64,000 nucleotides of DNA, taken from positions 19,280,898 through 19,344,897 of the forward strand of contig NC_092577.1 of assembly GCF_037975245.1 (NCBI RefSeq). Reading direction: 5' to 3'. The translations under genes and the position numbers were made by a program. The notes below the pieces were generated by a model. That model made no database searches. It had not been told where the DNA came from and was given only the letters and a program-made list of their open reading frames with translations. This document shows, in pieces, positions 10,421 to 22,900 of the stretch (position 1 is its first letter; each line of letters opens with the position of its first letter). Origin of the DNA: Apostichopus japonicus (taxonomy: Eukaryota; Echinodermata; Holothuroidea; Aspidochirotida; Stichopodidae).

Positions 10421-11588
10421 CTAATACGCTTGTAACTTGTTGGTCCTTTTGATGCTTTCGCACATAATGGTTTGGTCGTTGCCAATGCACATTCCAACTG
10501 CATGTATCTTCGACTTCGTTTTCACTTCTTTGACGCCAATTCGGCGAGAGTTATCGTTTCCAACAATTTCGGTTAACAATCAAAGGAAAACATCGTCCAT
10601 TTTTTCATCCAACTTCATAGTTTACACAGTTTTAACAGTTTCCCTGTTTTGTTAATCTTCGTATCTGTTAATATTTTAATTCCTTTGACATCTTTCACAA
10701 CGTACTACAATATTTCGTAAAATATGCCCCTTTTCTCAACAAAACTTTCTTAACGAGGTAAGCCATTCCGGCTCACACCAAATGCATAGTTAGTTCTTGA
10801 AGTGAATCGGCCCAAACTTTTCCTTCTTTTTGAAATAAACGTTTTAAACCATGTGCAACGTGTTGATTGTGTTGTATTTTATTTTTCGCCTGTCTCTTTA
10901 TTCAATACGTTCTTTCCATGTATACATCATTCATAGAGCAGAATATCAGCTGGTGTGCATCCTTCATCACGTGTCTTACCGAGGAATTCGAAGCCTTAAA
11001 ATGTGATACTACGTACTGTAACCGTCTGAAGATCATAAAATTATAGCCAAAACAAGTGATCACTGACAATTGAATTGAAATTTGAAATTGCACATAAAAC
11101 CTATGTCTAACTTCTAAGTTGCGTAGACCTAGTCTAGCTGTGTGTACAACTGTAGTCCCCAACTGTAACACTAACGTGTAGGCCAAGCCTTACTAACTTA
11201 CGGTGTTAATACAGTAATAACACTTACAGTAGCCTAGGCCTATACTAACTAGGCTGTATGATAATGTAAGGTAAAGACTAAATGACTAAAACTTTCTGTA
11301 GTTAGTCATGACTTTTTTGACATTACAAGTGAAGGTGATAACTGATACACTGATAGATACACACTGATTGACATCAGAGCGGAAACATCTCTTCAACGGC
11401 TCTCGATTATTTACTTATTTTCTGTCTTTCGTGCATTTTTCTGGCCTCATTCTGAGGCATTTAACATTATCCTGTGAAACAGGAGGATTTTATTACGAAT
11501 TTGGCAAAACATCGATATAATTTGTACAAGTTTTTTCAAACGATACAAGTGCCAAGGCGCCACTTGGCGCCAGGCTTTATCTCAGAAA
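10421..11588. other. No gene recognised
   Basis: AT-rich, no exon-like ORF. The last 100 bases may be the 5' untranslated part of the LINE that follows. Confidence 0.5.
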
Positions 11589-12404
11589 ATGAGTACCGGA
11601 TCCGCGAAAATGCCGCCAAATAGTTTCGTGTTGAAAACCAACAGTTTGAAGCTTGTTGATGCCAATTTGAAATCTACGGACATATTGAAGTCTTTGGCCA
11701 ACGACATTGGAAAGAAAAATATTCTCGGGTGTGTTAAGACTCAAGGACAGTGGATCTTAACGGTAAAAAACAAAGAAGATTGAGAACTTATTCAAGAAAC
11801 TGGATTAAAAATAGGGAATGAGGTATGTGACATCATGGGAGTGACCAAGACCATAATAACCGTAAGTGTTTTTGGAGTCCCAATGTACATTACCGATGAT
11901 GAAATCTCCGGAAAACTGGAAGAATACGGATGCAGACTAAGATCCCCATGGGTACGTAAATATTACGAAGACTACCCCGACATAGAAAATGGCATCAGAT
12001 ACGTTAGACTCGAATTACCAAACAGTGTAAAGTCTCTACCGTACGCAATCACTATAGAGGGACAATTACGAGGACACAGAGAAACCAACGACTTATGAAG
12101 CACAGGAAAGTGAATCGAGACCTGCGAATACTGGGGTATTAACAAAAGATAAAGATGAGGAATGTATTAGTGACCTGAAAGAGAGAAGTCGGCAGACTAA
12201 ATTTCAGCCGATAACGGAGAACGAATTAAATCAACAAGTCGGCGCAAAGATAAAGCGAACCCTGTCATCGAATGACGGAGCAGACTGGATAGTCGTAAAA
12301 AAGAATAGCACAAACCAGCAACAGAGGAAGAACATCCCCAGGCCCAACGTCACAACCACCAGGCGATATCACACAAGGGAAAGGGAACGAACAGAACCAA
12401 AATA
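11589..12404 (+). pseudogene. LINE ORF1 (second LINE), one stop and one frameshift
   Basis: Starts at ATG 11589 (MSTGSAKMPPNSF). An in-frame TGA at 11781-11783 interrupts it; the same frame continues through GVTKTIITVSVFGVPMYITD, YEDYPDIENGIRYVRLELP and SLPYAIT, a block typical of ORF1 proteins of this LINE type. The frame shifts near 12075; the alternative frame then stays open with a lysine-rich tail to a TAA at 12402-12404. No CCHC knuckle is visible in the surviving sequence. It would be an RNA-binding chaperone of the retrotransposon. Confidence 0.65.
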
Positions 12405-12501
12405 AGATTTATATTCTCTTACTTACCAATTTTAATGTTATCACTAATGGCGTCACGGCCTCAGGGAAAATAATGTCTCGTGTAAGTACCATAACATAGA
12501 C

Positions 12502-15231
12502 TCTTATAACAATCTGCCCCCTCATCACGGTATATCACTGTACCACCACAACAGTCGTAGCCTAAAGAATAAGTTTGACGATGTTAACACTTTCATTTCT
12601 GTATTAAATAATGACTTTACGGTAATTGGATTCACAGAAACCTGGTTCAATGATAATTTTTCTCCCCTCATAAAATTGGATGATTACAAAGTTGTTGAAA
12701 AACATCGTAACAATAAACGGGGCGGTGGAGTCTGTCTATTTGTACATAAAGATATAAGTTTTATTTGTAGACCCGACCTATCAATTTTTAATAATTCTAT
12801 AGAATCTCTCTTTATAGAGACTACTAATATAAATTAAAAAGATAAATTTCTTATCGGCATAGTCTACAGACCACCTAATGGTTCTTTAGATGAGTTTAAT
12901 GTTAATCTGGAAAATATTTTCAATATCATTTCGAATAAAAACTGTAAAACCTACATAATGGGAGATTATAATATTGATTTAACGAATGCAATCAAATCAA
13001 CTACGTTTTTAAATATTCTCTATTCGAACGGATTCATCCCTACAATAACTGTCCCAACTCGCATTAGTAGCATTACTACAAGCCTGATAGATAACATCAT
13101 TACAAACGATGATTCTACGATTACTTCAGGGGTTCTCATCACTGATATAAGTGACCATTTTCCGATATTTCTAAAAGTGGTAGGGAAGAAAATCAGATCT
13201 AACAACACCATCTATAGACGTAATTACAATACTAACAACGTAAAGCGGTTTACTTCTGAAATAAGGGACACATATTGGGATACTGTTTTAAACGAAAATG
13301 ATGTCAATTCTGCTTATGATACCTTTTTTAATTATCTCAGTTCAACTTATAATAATTGTTTTCCTATTCGCCAAATCAATCATAAACAGCGTCGTAGAAA
13401 GAAACACCCATGGATTACGAATGGTATTTTGACTTCCATTAAAAGGAAGCACAAACTTTACAGACGTCAGTTAAAGTCTCCTACAGTTATGTACAAGTCT
13501 ATGTATACAACGTATCGTAATAAGCTCAATCAAGTAATCAGAGCAGAAATAACACAAATCATACATGGCGTACTATTAATGAAATGTTGCACAACAACCG
13601 TAAAGAATCATCATATCCTGCTGTTTTCAAAGATGGTGACCAAGAAACCAGTGATGAAAATATCATTGCGAATAACTTCAACAATTTCTATGTAAATCTT
13701 GGACCATCGCTTGCTAGTAAAATAAAAAACAAAGGTAAATCACATGAAACCATCTGTGATAACAATAGTCATTCAATATTCACATTCCCAGTCACTGAAG
13801 AAGAACTTATTAAAATTGCAACTTCCAACTTGAAACCCAATAAAGCAGCAGGATATGATGATTTCAAACCTGGTATTATAAAAAATGTTATTCCTTTTAT
13901 ACCAATCTATAAAAAGGGAGATTGAAATGTATATGAGAATTATGGACCGATTTCATTGCTTTCCTGTTTTTCTAAAATCATAGAACGACTTATGTTCAAT
14001 CGCATATTTAATTTTCTTAACCAATATAATATTCTCTGTAAAGAACAGTACGGCTTTCGACCCGAACATTCTACTGAACTGGCTTTGGCAGATGCACTTA
14101 ACAGTTTACATAGTAGTCTTAATAATGGCAAAAATTGCATTGGTGTATTCCTCGACCTTCCGAAGGCGTTTGACACGATCGATCATACCATCCTAATCAA
14201 TAAATTATTTTCATACGGCATTAGAGGAACTACTCTCAACTGGCTTGAAAGCTATATTTCGAACAGATATCAGTATACCTTGTATAAAAACTGTAGATCC
14301 GATCTTGCTAAAATTCGTTGCGGCGTTCCACAGGGTTCAGTCTTAGGTCCTTTGTTATTTATTCTATATATTAACGATATTTGTCATGTCTCCAAACTAG
14401 CCAAAATCATTCTCTTTGCTGATGACACCAGTATTTTCTTCGAGAGCGACGACATAATCACATTATCTTCCAACGTGTGAAATGAATTAAATAAATTCTG
14501 TAATTGGTTTTTAGCCAACAAATTATCACTAAATGTACAAAAAAGTAATTACATTGTCTTTAATACTCGTAATACACTTATTTGGAATAAAGATATATGT
14601 ATGGATAAACTTGCTTAATTATTTTACCAAGTTTTTAGGTGTAAATATTGATTGTAAACTTAGCTGGCGCAACCATATTTCAACTATTTGCAGTATAATT
14701 GCACGGAATGTTGGCATATTATCTAACTTGAAATATTATCTATCGGAAAACATACTCAGAACACTATACCAGACCCTGGTTGTCCCGCATCTCACTTATT
14801 GTTCCATTATTTGGTCTGGTACATACAACACCAACCTTAACAATCTTATAATACTGCAAAAGGCAGCCATTCGACACATAACACACTCAGCCCCACGTGA
14901 GCACACCAGTCCCCTATTTAAGAAACTCAACTTACTAAAATTGCACGATCTCATTAAAGTTAAGCTTGCATTATTTGCCTACAAGACCTGGAATGGATTA
15001 CTACCAGCTGCCTTTGACAATTTTTTAACCAGTAACAGAGATGTACATAATCACAACACGAGGCATGCTAATCATGCCCACTATAATCTCTACAATACCA
15101 CCACTGGAACTTTAAGCCTACAAAACCGTGCAACAAAAACATGGAATCTTCTAATGAACGATTTAAAGAGTAAAAAGTCAGTCACATCCTTTAAGAAGTG
15201 GTTTTGTAAGGAAATAATTGCTAGTTACTGA
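12502..15231 (+). pseudogene. LINE ORF2 (second LINE): endonuclease and reverse transcriptase, broken
   Basis: The endonuclease part (about 12502-13560) has SLKNKFD, GFTETWF, GGGVCLF, IVYRPPNG, MGDYNIDL and SDHFPIF, with a TAA at 12835-12837. The frame shifts near 13560. The reverse transcriptase has LKPNKAAGYDD, then about 30 residues appear deleted before PIYKKGD, with a stop at 13923-13925. It resumes with YENYGPISLL, LDLPKAFDTIDH, CGVPQGSVLGPLL and the catalytic FADD near 14418. A stop at about 14478 and a further shift precede the C-terminal part 14593-15231 (GVNIDCKLSW, TLYQTLVVPHLTYC, LQKAAIRHIT), ending KKWFCKEIIASY. The motifs place it in the jockey superfamily near CR1/L2/Rex1; I cannot choose the clade by eye. 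Confidence 0.8.
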
Positions 15232-15234
15232 CTA

Positions 15235-15438
15235 AAACTAAATGATACCTCTATGTAATTACTATATATATATATATATATTGAACATTTAATTTGTACT
15301 TATATCTATGTATGTATTCATACACATATATATATTTTGTTTTGTTTTTCTTTTCTTTTCTTTCTTCAGGGAGTCTTCCACATTGTTAAGACTTCCTCCA
15401 CTTTGTACTTTTGTGGCAAACAAATAAATAAATAAAAT
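15235..15438 (+). other. 3' untranslated region of the second LINE
   Basis: Follows the ORF2 stop. It contains a TA microsatellite at about 15263-15281, a pyrimidine-rich stretch with repeated TTTTC, a short near-palindrome around GGGAGTCTTCCAC, and an AAAT-type terminal repeat near 15421-15434. Confidence 0.55.
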
Positions 15439-15849
15439 TAGATAAGTGTGACACCTTGCTAAAATTTAAGATGCAAGCACTACACTAGCAGGTTGGTCAT
15501 AGTGAACTACACTCGACAATTATAATTGTGGTTGGCTAGGAATTTCATATGGTTTCTGATGTTTAACTTGAAATTTAACAGAAGGGATGAAGTAAGCAAT
15601 AAATACAAAAAGATGATTGGTATGTTCATTGCTTATAAGAAATTCCTAGGAAAATCAAATCTGGCAATAGCATTCCTGCCAATGACCTGCATTTTCTATC
15701 TGCTCAACGCTTCCATTCATATATATGTTTCGTTCATAAAGTCAAATTGAACTAAAAGAAGGAGAATTCATTAAGGGCCCCTTTTCACGTTGGAGGAGAC
15801 TTACCGACCCTTCTCAATCTTTCCCTTAAAAGTTTGTCTGCTACGTAGC
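15439..15849. other. No gene recognised
   Basis: The 74-codon frame at 15526-15750 has a hydrophobic end but no conserved pattern and no splice or promoter support. Confidence 0.4.
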
Positions 15850-17350
15850 AAATACAAGGGTGTCTTCTACTCCACGTCTGATTTTAATGTCGATGGGTGT
15901 TTTAGAGAGGACAAGAGAGGGGGCTTATAAAGAACATGTATTTCTATCGAGTCCTGTAGGACCACGTATCTCCCGAACGGATTTGGGCTCGAGCATCGAT
16001 TACCCCCTGTGACGTCATTTTGATGAAATCCATTTTGTGGTTAATTTTGGCAAAAACTTTTTGTCGCAAGGGCGATAAATATGTATCTTTTCTGGTAGTT
16101 CGCGACACGCTGATTACGAATCTGAAGTTAATTTCGGAATTAGGTAGGGGGAGGGGGACAGGGACCCAAGGGGTGTCCCCAAAAACAAACAAGGAATGAG
16201 GCTACAGTTTCAAGACATAGTTGACGCTTCACATGCGTCCTGCAAGAGCTAGGCCTCTTCAAAGGAGACAAATCATGTCGACATGTGGTAAAAAGCCGAC
16301 ATTCAGCGAAATCGTGTACCCTACAGCCCCTAGGGGAAGTGGCCTCGGACTTGACATTGACAGTGCATCCACCTATGTGTGTCTACTACTCACTACTGGT
16401 GGTAAAAAAAAATAATCAAATGTTGACGTCAGCGCAGGCGTCTTTGTATAGGGTAGCTACTACCGGTGAAAACGACTATTTTTGAGGGGGCATTCGAAAC
16501 GTAGACTATGCCCCCTTCCCGATAATTAATAATACCGTATGAGTTGTCTTCACGTACCTAGGACTCTCGTTTCCCACATAACCCAAAAAATAGCCCTGTC
16601 ACATACCCTCGGTGGAAAGGAAGGGGTACCGAAAAGAGGTACTTAAAACTTTTCAAGACAATAACACCTATTTTTGGCACAGATAGAAATCATATAGACA
16701 AAAAGCTTTTTCCTGTCCGATAATTACACGAAACTGGTGTATAACAAAGACAAGGGTGTCTTCTACTCCACTAATTTTAAAGTCGATGGGTGTTTCAGAG
16801 AGGGGGCTTATAAAGAACACGCATTTCTATCGGTCCCTTTGGGACCACGTATCTCCCGAACGGAAGCAGATATGGACCTGGGAGTTGCAGGTTTGGGCTC
16901 CTGAGCATCGATTACCCCCTTGGGACGTCATTTGACGAAATCCATTTTTTGATAAATTTTGGCCAAAAATGCGAGTTTTTTTTAGGTGTAAAAATTTGTT
17001 GTCGCAAAGGCGATAAATATGTATCTTTTCTAGTAGTTCGCGACACGGTGATTACAAATCTGAAGTTTATTTCGGAATTGGGTGTTGTTTGGGGCGTAGG
17101 GAGCAAAAAACCTAGGGAGGGGAACAGGGACCCAAGGGGTATCCCCAAAAACAAAGAAGCAGAGGGGGGTTGCATATTAGGGTTAGGGGAAACCATACCT
17201 ACAGTTTCAAGACATGTTGACGCTTCACATGCACCCTGCAAGAGCTAGGCCGCTTCAAAGGAGACAAATCATGTGGATATGAGGTAAAAAGCCTATTGGG
17301 GCTTCTGAGTATCGATTACCCCCCCCCCCTGTTGCGTCATTTGGGCGAAA
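15850..17350. repeat. Direct duplication of a non-coding repeat (offset about 882 bp, plus a third partial copy)
   Basis: The block ACCACGTATCTCCCGAACGG occurs at 15961 and again at 16843. Around it about 430 bp match in the same order: CAAGGGTGTCTTCTACTCCA, CGATAAATATGTATCTTTTC, a TTCGCGACACG run, GGGACCCAAGGGGT and AGAGCTAGGCC. A third, shorter copy begins near 17299 (GAGTATCGATTACCCC). Minus-strand frames at 15944-16192 and 16912-17241 are shadows of this repeat. No transposase or terminal repeats were recognised. Confidence 0.7.
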
Positions 17351-19485
17351 TCGATTATGGGTAAATTTTTGCAAACTCCAAGAGGAAACTCCTTCCAATA
17401 TCAGTGGTATAATCCCCCCCCCCCCCACCAAATAAACAAGAGCAGCAATGCAGCTGTATCTCCATCTATATTATTTCCACCGATGTAAAATTGAAACATT
17501 TGTTGAGAAATAAATCAAGGTGGATCCGTCTCAAGTGTCTCGCCTGGTTGAGCTATCAGTGGTTTTTTCATCGGTATCCATGCAAATCACCAATTCCAGA
17601 GCAAATGAGCCTACAACTATATAGCAAACCATGTCAATATAGCTGCTGCGGTTAATAAGATATACTTCCTGTCAACTTTGATGATTATTACCAAATTTGC
17701 TCCAATGACCTTATGTGCCAAGTTTCATGTTGATCTAACAATTAGGGTGTATGTGGGTTTAATACAAGCGAAACCAGAGTGCATCCAGCGATAGCATTAA
17801 ACACAGAGCGTTGATTATTCGTTAGATAACTTCACGATAACACCAATCAAATTTGAGGATTCTATTCAAGCATGAATAAATGTCTAGTACAATGACCTCC
17901 CCATTTGCAGCACCAAATGTTGGCAGAAGATACCAAGTTTCATGTTGATCCAACAATGTCTAGTAATTTGACCTCAAATTTTCAGCATTTTCAACATATT
18001 AAAATGTACAGAAATGACATAGTCGTAATTGTTTGTTTTATAGGCTCGTTTTATTCAACACTATTCTAGAAATGGCTGATAGAACTATAAACATAAAAAT
18101 AAAGAAGAAGAAACGATGTAAAAGGAATATAAAAGAAACTTAAAACAATAACAATGTCATAGTCTGTGTAAAGACTAAATGGCAGGAATGTGTTGGATAT
18201 TACATGTCGGCAAGCTGATATAAATTTTTTAGTTGAAATATAGGTGACTTTTGGAGCACACATGATCAATAAGTACTATTTTGGGGGAAAGAATCGGTTG
18301 AGAAGACTGGGGAAGTATAAAATGATATGTTGTGAAGGTAAAAGCCCCCCTCCGGTTTGTTCTCTCTGAATTAATATCATGCACAGCCACCACTGATTGT
18401 GGACCTATCCACCAAATATGAAGTTTGACCATAGCTGTGTTTCATGTGGAAAATTAATTTCAACCTCTTATTACTGGATTACTGGAACAATAAATAAACA
18501 ATGGGGGTACACTACTTCCTTGAGACTGCCCAAGATAATGAAAGGTATATGTGTATACTGCACGTTACAACCAGAAATCTGTAAACACCGCGTTTTGAAT
18601 GGTGGTGTTCCCAAACAGAATGAGGTCACTACTGACGTTGTCTGGTAGGCTTCTTATCGAACCGTATGTAGAAAGTTTCATTGTTGTACACTTGCTTAAG
18701 ATACTCATTTTTGCGAAAAAAATACCATTAACCTAGATTTACTGAATCAGGTTTACAATACAATACAACCTGTATTGATACCTACAGGAGGACATCCTGA
18801 CACACAATCATGATTGCATAGATTCTTTGAGCCTCTGGCAAGGAATACGAAATAATTTATTTGGAAATAGATAGTTTGATAAGACTGGAATTATGATATG
18901 AAGTCAATAACTTCAGTCAAAAATTTGTACATGAATATGATTCAGCTGTCTTTTGCATATAGTTTCCAAATGAAGAAGTGTATCACATGTTATGGAAAAC
19001 CGTGTCTAATGGAAAAGTAATAGTTTGTAAAAACGAATGTTTAACCCGATTATACAGATGACCAAATAACAGGGGCTACTTTTGTAAAAACAAATAACGT
19101 CTGGTCATGAGCAAAATTCCACAACGTTCCAACCTTCAGAATTTTCATGATATGAAATTTTGTACCACACAAACGTACCTAACCACCTACCAATGCCATC
19201 AAAGTTTGATCAAAATCGGACATGCAGTTGCCGATATATTGACATTTCCGGGAATTCGATCTAAGCCCTTTCCACTCATAAATATTCATGACATTGGAAC
19301 CAAAATAAATAGAGATCGTCTACTAGTGATGGGCAACTTCTGTACCAAGTGTGACCTCAATCCACTTTTGGAGTGGCGATAAAACCTACTTACAAGCTTT
19401 GTGTCACACACACATACCAATACATGCACTCATGATTGCATAGATTCCTTCGGCTCGAGCCCTGGTTGTCAGTTTCTTACTTTGA
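17351..19485. other. Non-coding; degenerate interspersed repeats
   Basis: Near 17700-18000 the phrase CAAGTTTCATGTTGATC recurs, part of the GGTCA-type repeat family found throughout the window. 18740-18840 and 19100-19450 end in ATCATGATTGCATAGATTC-like sequence, another recurrent piece. No convincing exon was found. Confidence 0.5.
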
Positions 19486-19500
19486 CTTGCTAACTACTGT
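19486..19500. repeat. Target site duplication of LINE copy b, left
   Basis: CTTGCTAACTACTGT, identical to 20129-20143. Confidence 0.85.
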
Positions 19501-20128
19501 GCTTTTTACGTGACCCGCCATGCGGGATACAAAACGTCACGGCCAAACGGCACTACCGAACCATCCCATTCTGACAAACGAAACTAAGGTCTAGCGAGCC
19601 AAAAAAACATACGCCCGCCGACCTGCAGAGACAAAACGCCCAACCCCCCCCCCCCCCCACTGAAACATTCAGAAACGTACAGAAGGACGACCCGCACGCA
19701 GCGAAACGAAAAACCCCTCCCCAGCACACCAGCGTCCAAAAAAGGCAGCCCCAGATAAACGGCGAAAATCGCCTTCAATCTGAAGGCGAATGTCGGACTT
19801 CACCGCCTCCAGGACTGCCTGCCAAGTGGCAAATTTCCCCCTAAAAACCAAATTACACCTATTCCGCCAAACATGTTTTTTTACAATAGAGCAGACAAAA
19901 ATGATGCGGTGCAACACAGCTACCGAACAAACTGGAGGGTCTACCCCATATAAAATAAAGCCCTGCCCTACCGACCATGAACGGTCTCCCGTAACACGGT
20001 CGGTCCAGGTCTGGAACCACTCCCATAAGTTTACTACAAAGTAACAATGCCAAAAAACATGAGCAGTACTCTCTAAGCTGTCACAGCCGGTCCTAGGGCA
20101 CAGACCATCACCCAATCGCCAATGATGT
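19501..20128 (-). mobile_element. 5'-truncated Tx1-like LINE (copy b)
   Basis: On the minus strand it encodes the end of LINE ORF2 (GDGLCPRTGCDSLESTAHVFWHC, then LWEWFQTWTDR), close to 4250-4424 of the first LINE, then the C-terminal tail and 3' UTR. It is bounded by 15-bp direct repeats, the hallmark of target-primed insertion with 5' truncation. The 3' end lies at 19501, with a short A-run and a CCCGC-CAT-GCGGG hairpin near 19516-19528. A poly-C run (plus strand) at about 19645 is shared with copy c. Confidence 0.85.
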
Positions 20129-20143
20129 CTTGCTAACTACTGT
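20129..20143. repeat. Target site duplication of LINE copy b, right
   Basis: Identical to 19486-19500. Confidence 0.85.
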
Positions 20144-22289
20144 ATACACCTGTAGCAACAGGGTAAACTGTTTATCTTTGACTCTAGTTTCTATTGTCAA
20201 TTGACATTGACGTTATCTCCTTCCACTGTCAATTGACATTGAAGCGGAGTCATGTCAATAAGGTCAAGGCCAGTGACTTCGAGCAGACTGGAAGGTAGAT
20301 CGAAGGTGTTCCCGCACTCTGTGATGATGGAGATATTGTCTAGTCTGAAATTTGAGAAGAAATAAACTAGGGCAGATGAATTTGTTTCCTTGGTACAGGT
20401 ACTCAAGATACTGTAAGTGTCTCCTTCTAAGGACAGGGAGAAGGTTGTCGGACACAGTTCGGAAGGTACACTTGCATGTTTACTGATAATCAGCGATCAG
20501 CAAAAGGCATGTTTGAAGAAGTTTCAAGCTGAAATTCAAATCAAGTTCTACTGTCCCCTGGTCAGAGCAGATATGATATGAACCAGGGTACATTTTAGTT
20601 GCGAGAGAGCAGCTCAAGAAATCATCATGTTTCTCCTTCTGTGATTCTGTTCCTTTTCCTTTTGTTCCTTGTTCGTAACAAATGTCCATAACTCAAAAAG
20701 TATTGAATGGAATTGAATCAAACTTGATACATATGTTAGGTATGTGTCATAGATCAAAACTCTTTGGGCCCTATAAGTGCTGCTGGATGAACATGAAACT
20801 TGGTACATGTAGTCCACATTTCGTGCTGAAAATTCCAAGGGTCACCAGGGGTCATTTGAGGTAAAATTAGCAGACATTGTTGGATCAACATCAAAGTAAT
20901 TGGCTGAAAATTTGAAGGTCAATTTTTTGGTCACCAGAAGCAAATTACTAGACATTGTTGAATCAACATGAAACTTGGTATGAACATGTAACTTCGTACA
21001 TTTCCAACTATTTCGAAAGTAATTTTGAGGCCATCAACTAAGAGTGTTATTGAAAGTATAGGGACATGGCCCTGGCCACAAAAGACCCTTAGCTGACCTT
21101 TGATCTTAAATTCATGAAGAACCTGAAAGTAACACTTCCACAGTAGTATCGTGACAAATCCTCAACATTGTACCACGAAATCTGTAGGTATGAGCTAAAA
21201 ATGATATATATGAATCTTGGTTCACAGAGTTTCATTTAATGTTTGAATTTGAGGTCACCAGATTGAGAACCAATCACAGAATACTGTTGAACATTGGACC
21301 GATTGTTAATGGTCCGCACCTACCAAGATATTTCTGATAGTTTTACAGAAAGTGAAACAAAGGTAACGGAAGGCTGTTTTTTCTTCCAAAACTTTCAATT
21401 TGCTGTTAACCTACAACTGAACCATATCTGATGTTAACTTGAATAGTAGGGTGGTGTTTTGTTCAAATTTCTATTAAATATGGTCATTGGTGAGGATGTC
21501 AATTTTCTTGTAAGGAAGGACACTAATGCTCATGTGTGATGATGAAATTATCTATGTCAATTGAACTTACTCTTCGTTATCTATGCCAATGATGGTGTAG
21601 GTTGCTTCGGCTGAAACTTGTTTTCCTGTTATCTGTGAAGAAATTGGAAAATAGTTGTCATGAGCATTTTTGTTGATGTGTTTATGGTTTACTGGTTTTG
21701 ATTGTTGAGTTAGCTTTATAATTTGTTGTATTATATTATAGACAGGAGCTGAATGCCACAATTGAATTTGATACTGAAATTTGTTGGGTCATTTGACTTG
21801 GTTTGGAATGCAGCTTTCAGGGCTGTGCACAATAGAGAGGGCAGAATATTAGTACTATAAGAGCATGCAGTTAAACTTTCCCCAGCTTTTATATCAAGAT
21901 AAGATATGCTTATAACACTTATTCTAATGGCTCATTAGGTTTTTTAATTAACACTCACAGATTCTCAGAAGTACAGATTACAAAGACTACATAAGACTCT
22001 TTCATGAAAGTCATATACTACAATGGGTGTGAACAAGTTAATGTGAGAAAATGTAGTTTCTCACCACACTGAAATCACTACAATACTTTAAAAAACTAGG
22101 AAAAAGTTAAAAATTAACCTGGCAGGTGGTAGTCTCCAAAAATGTGTCGGGCGGCCATTTCAAAAATTAAACAAAGGCCTCCTAATTTTTTTTTGTCACT
22201 TGGTCTAAACAGAGACAATACAAACTGAAATAAACATCTTTCAAATATTGGCTTTTTTTTTCTTCTATCCCACTAACTTTTTCATAGAT
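20144..22289. other. Non-coding; GGTCA-type repeats at about 20690-21260
   Basis: 20690-21260 contains several units built on ATGAAACTTGGTA, GGGTCACCAGGGGTCA and AGACATTGTTGGATCAACATC, in reverse orientation to those near 17700-18000. The rest shows no exon-like sequence. Confidence 0.5.
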
Positions 22290-22900
22290 ATGTTGAAAAT
22301 TATTGAGGGGAGCAGGCAGAGTGGCTATGATGGCCCCAGTTACACGTACTTAATTCTGCCTATCCTTTTATACAGAAGAAATAATGGAAAATATTGAAAG
22401 TCTGAGGGTCGTAGGCAGAGTGCCTAAGATGGCTTTAATTCCATTGCGGCCTATTTTTTATACAAACAAATGTTTAAGAAAATTTTAAGTCGTTTAAGTC
22501 GGAGGGGAGTAAGGATAGTGGCTACGATGGCTTGGTTTTCATTTCTGCCTATCCTTTTACATTCTATTAAAGACCGAAGGAACTAGAAAGTGTGGCTACC
22601 ATGGCTCTGATTGCATCTGTCTCATTTCTGCCTTTTATAAAGAAAAATGTGAGGGGAGTAGAAAGAGTGGCTAGATGGCTCCAATTGCAGCGTTCTCATT
22701 TCTGCCTATCTTTTCATACAGAAATCTTTTTTCAAATTGTTTAAATCTGAATGTGTAGGAAGAGTGGCTAGGGTGGGTCCAGTTGCATCTTTCTCATTTG
22801 TGTGTATCATTTTGTACAGGGAACAGTAGAAAATAATTCCGAGTCAGAGCGAAGTAGGGATAGTGGCTACGATTGCATCTTTATCAAGAACGTAGCCATT
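22290..22900. repeat. Diverged tandem array, unit about 75-105 bp, seven copies
   Basis: The core GTGGCTAYGATGGCTC, preceded by GGGAGTAGGMAGA and followed by TTCTCATTTCTGCCTATC and a run such as CTTTTATACAG, recurs near 22320, 22415, 22517, 22589, 22668, 22766 and 22863. Units have diverged strongly. No coding potential. Confidence 0.7.

Larger units (their letters stand above)
11589..15438 (+). mobile_element. Jockey/CR1/L2-type LINE, nearly full span but inactive
   Basis: Two ORFs in the standard order followed by a 3' region ending in a short A-rich repeat (AAATAAATAAAT near 15421-15434). ORF1 and ORF2 each carry several disabling changes, including an internal deletion in ORF2. I could not see a clear target site duplication. 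It is distinct from the Tx1-like LINE at 1-4424. Confidence 0.8.
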
